A stretch of DNA of 17,192 nucleotides from DATGQT01 sp033720695 (GTDB taxonomy: Bacteria; Bacteroidota; Rhodothermia; Rhodothermales; Rubricoccaceae). The notes under the pieces are model-generated. The model was not told the origin of the DNA. It was given only the letters and a program-made list of their open reading frames with translations, and searched no databases. The translations under genes were made by a program, and so were the position numbers. Positions within the stretch are counted from its first letter, which is position 1. The number at the start of each line of letters is the position of its first letter. Of the stretch, positions 13,610-17,192 are shown one piece after another. Where the stretch lies: the NCBI GenBank assembly GCA_033720695.1, contig JAWWCA010000056.1:1-17192 (forward strand), given 5' to 3'.

Positions 13610-15193
13610 TCACCCGCGCGGGCGAAGCGTCACGACCGGCAGCAGCATCTCCTCCAGGCTCACGCCGCCGTGCTGGAACGTGTCGTGGTACTGGTTGAGG
13701 TAGCGGTGGTAATTCGTCGGGTAGACGAAGTAGTAGTCGCTCCGCGCGAAGATGTAGTTCTCGTTCAGGCTCGTGCGCGGGAGCCCGTACGTCTCCGGCT
13801 CCTTGACGAAGATGGCGTCGGCGTCGTCCACCTTGAGGTTGCGGCCGTACTTGTAGCGGAGGCTCGTCGAGGTCTCGCGGTCGCCGATGACCTTGGTGGC
13901 GTGGAGCGAGCGGATGGCGCCGTGGTCCGTGGTCACGACGACGGTGCAGTCCTGGCGGGCGAGCTCCTGGAAGGCGGCGTAGAGCCACGAGTGCTCGAAC
14001 CACGCCATCGTGAGGGCGCGGTAGGCCCGCTCGTCCGGGGCGATCTCCTTGAGGATGGCCGTGTCGGAGCGGGAGTGGGCGAGGATGTCGACGAAGTTGA
14101 CGACGACGGCGGCGAGGTCGTGCTGGAGGTAGTCGCGAACGGACTCGGCGAAGGCGGCGCCGTCGGCCTGGCTGACGAGCTTGTCGTAGCGCATCCGGAC
14201 GTCGAGGTGGCGGCGCGAGAGGAGGTCCTGGAGGAACTCCCCCTCGTGCTGGTTCAGCGAGGCCTCGTCATCGCGGTCGTTGAGCGACCACCGCCGCGGG
14301 AAGCGCGCGGCGATGTCGATGGGGAGGAGCCCGGAGAAGATGGCGTTGCGGGAGTAGGGCGTCGCCGTGGGGAGGAGCCCCACGTGCCAGTCCTTCTCGA
14401 CCTCGAAGAGGGGGAACAGCAACCGCTCGAAGAGCAGCCACTGGTCGTACCGCATGCAGTCGATGAGGAGGAAGAGGACGGGGCGGTCCTCGGCCGCGCG
14501 GCCGCCCTTCAGCTTCGGGAGCACCCACTGCGGGACGACGTCGTGGCTGAGCGGCGGGCGCGTCTCGCCCGGCTTCTCGCCGTTCTTGGCGGCCGCGATC
14601 CAGCCGGGGTACGCCTCCTCCACGAACCGGGTGAACTGCGCGTTCGCCTCGCGGTACTGGTCGCCGAGGATCTGGCGGACGCCCTCGTCGGCGCCCTCCA
14701 GCTCGAGGTCGTAGCGGACGAGCTGGCTGTAGACCTCCTCCCACTCGGCCACGTCGAGGCGTCCGCCGAGCTGGGCCGAGAGGCGGCCGAAGGCCTGGAG
14801 GTAGTCCTGGCTCGCCTTCTGCTCCCGGATCCGCTCCCCTTCGAGGAGGCGCTTGACGGTGAGCAGGATCTGCTTGGGGTTGACCGGCTTGATGAGGTAG
14901 TCGGAGATCTGGCCGCCGAGGGCGTCCTCCATGATGTGCTCCTCCTCGCTCTTCGTGATCATCACGACGGGGAGCTCGGGCTGGGCCGCCTTGATCTCCT
15001 GGAGCGCGTCGAGGCCGCCGACGCCGGGCATCTGCTCATCGAGGAAGACGACGTCGTAGCGGTGCTGGCGCGCGCGCGCGACGGCGTCGGCCCCGTTCGT
15101 GACGCTGTCGACGTCGTAGCCCTTGGCTTCGAGGAAGAGGACGTGGGGCCGGAGGAGGTCAATCTCGTCGTCGGCCCAGAGGATGCGCGGCAT
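13610..15193 (-). CDS. porX: PorX: response regulator fused to a PglZ/alkaline-phosphatase-like domain, type IX secretion regulator
   Basis: PorX is the cytoplasmic response regulator that, with sensor PorY and sigma factor SigP in Porphyromonas, controls type IX secretion genes. The 527-residue product starts with a receiver domain (1-120): acidic pair Asp8/Asp9 in ILWADDEIDLLRPH, phosphoacceptor Asp52 in VVFLDEQMPG, Thr80 and Lys102 in YLIKPVNP. A helical linker (120-235) leads to the PglZ domain (238-527) with probable metal and catalytic residues Asp245 (LLIDCMRYD), Thr276/Thr278 (PTATPYSRNAIFSG), Asp369/His373 (NFVDILAH), Asp423/His424 (TTDHG) and His508 (FQHGG). In the studied homologue this domain is a phosphodiesterase acting on oligonucleotides. 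The ATG at 15193 gives the typical MPRILWADDE start; an ATG two codons upstream is possible. It is the first gene of the run leading to folC. Confidence 0.93.
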   Translation of the reverse strand: MPRILWADDEIDLLRPHVLFLEAKGYDVDSVTNGADAVARARQHRYDVVFLDEQMPGVGGLDALQEIKAAQPELPVVMITKSEEEHIMEDALGGQISDYLIKPVNPKQILLTVKRLLEGERIREQKASQDYLQAFGRLSAQLGGRLDVAEWEEVYSQLVRYDLELEGADEGVRQILGDQYREANAQFTRFVEEAYPGWIAAAKNGEKPGETRPPLSHDVVPQWVLPKLKGGRAAEDRPVLFLLIDCMRYDQWLLFERLLFPLFEVEKDWHVGLLPTATPYSRNAIFSGLLPIDIAARFPRRWSLNDRDDEASLNQHEGEFLQDLLSRRHLDVRMRYDKLVSQADGAAFAESVRDYLQHDLAAVVVNFVDILAHSRSDTAILKEIAPDERAYRALTMAWFEHSWLYAAFQELARQDCTVVVTTDHGAIRSLHATKVIGDRETSTSLRYKYGRNLKVDDADAIFVKEPETYGLPRTSLNENYIFARSDYYFVYPTNYHRYLNQYHDTFQHGGVSLEEMLLPVVTLRPRG

Positions 15194-15366
15194 GAGCATG
15201 GGTGCGGGGGGGGAAGTGGAGAGAACCGAGAGTCGGTATCCAGGATCCGCAGGGCCGCGCTGTAGACTCGTGGGAGGAGCGATTCGGGACGGGACCTCCC
15301 GCACTCCGAGGATTGGTCTCCGAAGGGCGGGGGGTGCCTCGCTCCAACGCCTCGCCCACGGCGACT

Positions 15367-15372
15367 ATTCTA
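15367..15372 (-). promoter_or_regulatory. Candidate -10 hexamer for porX
   Basis: On the minus strand the hexamer TAGAAT, preceded directly by TG, matches the sigma-70 -10 box at five of six bases. It lies about 174 bp before the porX ATG. No matching -35 was found, and a promoter nearer to the gene is possible. Confidence 0.3.
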
Positions 15373-15612
15373 CACCCCCGCATCCTTTCTCCCCGGCGGG
15401 TCGCCGATGCGCCTCCCGACCCCGGTGGCGCGGGCGCCGTCATTTCGGGACGAGCAGCCTCATAGCGAGTGGCATGGAAGGAGGAGCGGAGGGAGCACAC
15501 GGCCGGACGCTGGCGGCTCGATAGGGGAAGATTTGGTGTCTCCCGTCGATGCCATACCAGGGACCCGCAGGACCACGTTAGCCCGCTCCGTCCGCGCCGC
15601 CTGCGGACGCCG

Positions 15613-15618
15613 TATACT
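15613..15618 (+). promoter_or_regulatory. Candidate -10 hexamer for the S8 protease
   Basis: TATACT matches the -10 consensus at five of six bases and is the most AT-rich spot just before the gene. Transcription would begin near 15625, giving a leader of about 20 nt that is C-rich and lacks a Shine-Dalgarno sequence. No good -35 was seen. Confidence 0.4.
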
Positions 15619-15645
15619 CCCGCGCCCCTGCCCACCCCTGCCCCC

Positions 15646-17192
15646 ATGCTCCGACGCCTCCCCCTTCTCGGGCTCCTCCTCGGCCTCGCCGTCCCTGCCC
15701 TCGCCCAGCCCGCGCCCGACGGCCCCGCCGACGGCTGGCACCTCGGCGATGCCGAGGCCGACGGGGTCTACGGCCTCTCGCTCGACCGTGCCTACGAGAC
15801 GCTCGCCGATCGGGAGCCGCAGCGCACCGTCGTCGTGGCCGTGATCGACAGCGGCGTGGACATCGAGCACGAGGACCTGGCAGGACAGATCTGGACGAAC
15901 GAGGACGAGATCCCCGGCAACGGCCTCGACGACGACGGGAACGGCTATGCGGACGACGTCCACGGCTGGAACTTCATCGGCGGCCCCGACGGGCGCCACG
16001 TGAAGTACGACACGTTCGAGCTGGCGCGCGAGGTGGCCCGGCTCCGCCGCGAGGCCGCCGCCACGAACGTCGCCCCCGAGGCGCGCGCGCGGCTGGTTGA
16101 GCTGGAGGCCGAGCTGGCCGCCGAGCGCGCCGAGTACGAGGGGTACGTCGCCCAACTCGGCGGCATCGCCCCCGTCGTCCAGCGCGCCGACGCCCTCGTC
16201 CGCGACCACTTCCAGCTCGCCGACGCCGACGCCTACACCACCGAGGACCTCCAGGCGCTCGCCACCGACGACCCCGCCCTCGCGCAGTCCCGCGACATCC
16301 TCCTCTACCTCGCCGCCAACGGCCTCACCGCCCGCGACCTCGCCGATCAGTTCGAGAGCCTGGAGGCCCGCCTCCGCTACGGCCTCGACCCCGACTTCGA
16401 CCCCCGCGGCATCGTCGGCGACGACTACGCCGACGCCGAGGACCGCTTCTACGGCAACCCCGACGTGGCCGGCCCCGACCCCAGCCACGGGACGGCCGTG
16501 GCGGGCGTCATCGCCGCCGTCCGCGGCAACGGGCTCGGCATCGACGGCGTGGCGCCGGGCGTCCTCGTGATGCCCATCCGCGCCGTACCCAACGGCGACG
16601 AGCGCGACAAGGACGTGGCGAACGCCATCCGCTACGCCGTCGACAACGGCGCCGATGTCGTCAACATGAGCTTCGGCAAGGGGCTCTCGCCCGAGAAGCC
16701 GTGGGTGGACGCGGCCGTCCGCTACGCCGAGGCGCGCGGCGTCCTCCTCGTCCACGCCGCCGGCAACGACGGCGCCGACATCGACGTCGCGCCCAACTTC
16801 CCGAACCGACTCCTCGCCGACGGCCCCGAGGCCGCGAACTGGATCGAGGTGGGCGCCTCGCGCTGGGACGCCGCGCTCGCCGCCTCCTTCAGCAATTACG
16901 GCCAGACGCGCGTGGACGTGTTCGCGCCCGGCGAGCGGATCACGACGCTGGCTCCCGGCGACCGCACCACGACCACCGACGGCACCAGCCTCGCGGCCCC
17001 GCTCGTCTCCGGCGTCGCCGCCCTCCTCCTCGCCTACTACCCCGACCTCGCCCCGGCCGACGTCCGCACGCTCCTCCTCGACACCGCCACCCGCCACGAC
17101 GCCGAGGTGCCGCGGCCCGGGAGCGAGACCGGCGAGGCCGTCGGGTTCGGCGCCCTCTCTGCGACGGGCGGTGTCGTCAACGCCCACGCGGC
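15646..17192 (+). CDS. Secreted subtilisin-like serine protease, S8 family (3'-truncated by the window edge)
   Basis: This is a secreted endopeptidase with the Asp-His-Ser triad. A signal peptide spans residues 1-20 (RR, then a Leu-rich core, cleavage at ALA before Gln21). Catalytic Asp68 is in VVVAVIDSGVD, His281 in DPSHGTAVAGVIA, oxyanion Asn374 in HAAGND and nucleophile Ser448 in DGTSLAAPLVSG. Residues 80-100 carry an Asp/Asn-rich stretch (NEDEIPGNGLDDDGNGYADD) that looks calcium-binding. The 213 residues between Asp68 and His281 far exceed the roughly 30 in subtilisin. The added part (about 115-250) is Glu/Arg/Ala-rich and predicted helical, probably coiled coil. Similar insertions occur in Bacteroidota S8 proteases. 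Only 515 codons are visible, so whether it ends in a type IX secretion sorting domain cannot be seen. It is divergent from porX. Confidence 0.93.
   Translation, partial: MLRRLPLLGLLLGLAVPALAQPAPDGPADGWHLGDAEADGVYGLSLDRAYETLADREPQRTVVVAVIDSGVDIEHEDLAGQIWTNEDEIPGNGLDDDGNGYADDVHGWNFIGGPDGRHVKYDTFELAREVARLRREAAATNVAPEARARLVELEAELAAERAEYEGYVAQLGGIAPVVQRADALVRDHFQLADADAYTTEDLQALATDDPALAQSRDILLYLAANGLTARDLADQFESLEARLRYGLDPDFDPRGIVGDDYADAEDRFYGNPDVAGPDPSHGTAVAGVIAAVRGNGLGIDGVAPGVLVMPIRAVPNGDERDKDVANAIRYAVDNGADVVNMSFGKGLSPEKPWVDAAVRYAEARGVLLVHAAGNDGADIDVAPNFPNRLLADGPEAANWIEVGASRWDAALAASFSNYGQTRVDVFAPGERITTLAPGDRTTTTDGTSLAAPLVSGVAALLLAYYPDLAPADVRTLLLDTATRHDAEVPRPGSETGEAVGFGALSATGGVVNAHA

Larger units (their letters stand above)
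15194..15645. other. 452-bp divergent intergenic region between porX and the S8 protease
   Basis: The region is somewhat less GC-rich than the genes around it and has short AT-containing patches. It should hold the promoters of both genes: TAGAAT for porX at 15367-15372 and TATACT for the protease at 15613-15618. I saw no tRNA, no recognisable riboswitch, no T-run terminator and no convincing small protein. Open frames crossing it are antisense or low-complexity continuations of the flanking genes. Confidence 0.65.

Noticed and set aside
12647..15265. An 872-codon plus-strand open frame over mscS and porX
   Set aside because: It is antisense to two well-supported genes, has low-complexity acidic composition and spans their intergenic gap.
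15194..15645. A possible riboswitch or structured RNA upstream of porX
   Set aside because: Only short GC-rich inverted pieces are present. No known riboswitch core or ribozyme motif could be recognised by eye.
15460..17187. A 575-codon minus-strand open frame over the S8 protease
   Set aside because: The plus strand carries the complete Asp-His-Ser triad and a signal peptide; the minus frame is Val/Gly/Ala/Glu-rich shadow sequence.

Overview
The window is GC-rich, and the coding choices point to a high-GC member of the Bacteroidota, most likely the Rhodothermia branch (Rubrivirga, Rubricoccus or Salinibacter relatives). The signs are a PorX-type response regulator fused to a PglZ domain (the regulator of type IX secretion), a carboxypeptidase-regulatory-domain TonB-dependent receptor paired with a surface lipoprotein, a Rho factor with a long low-complexity insert, and almost no Shine-Dalgarno sequences before the start codons. 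The genus is inferred from protein style only.

Layout, left to right. A 5'-complete but 3'-truncated purL (minus strand) lies downstream of a small thioredoxin-type arsenate reductase gene, arsC. Upstream of arsC on the same strand is a two-gene outer-membrane unit: a large TonB-dependent receptor followed by a beta-helix-like lipoprotein, closed by a strong intrinsic terminator. A 308-bp divergent gap separates the receptor from a plus-strand MFS exporter gene that has no conventional start codon. The MFS gene converges on rho across a 21-bp gap holding a GC hairpin. Upstream of rho, a five-gene minus-strand run reads porX, mscS, ydeI-like, tsaE, folC with gaps of 4 to 54 bp. After a 452-bp divergent gap comes a plus-strand subtilisin-like (S8) protease that runs off the right end.

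How the genes fit together. Most are housekeeping: purine synthesis (purL), folate polyglutamylation (folC), t6A tRNA modification (tsaE) and transcription termination (rho). PorX implies that the organism uses type IX secretion, and the neighbouring secreted S8 protease is the sort of protein that route exports, although its C-terminus is outside the window.

The most interesting regulatory signal is a set of four GTT-led units spaced exactly 11 bp apart upstream of the receptor gene. This is the geometry bound by PhoB/OmpR-family regulators. With the receptor, the lipoprotein and arsC next to it, it suggests, without proving, a phosphate- or arsenate-responsive outer-membrane uptake locus. 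I saw no CRISPR array, insertion sequence, tRNA, rRNA or defence system, and no clear evidence of a wholly new system.
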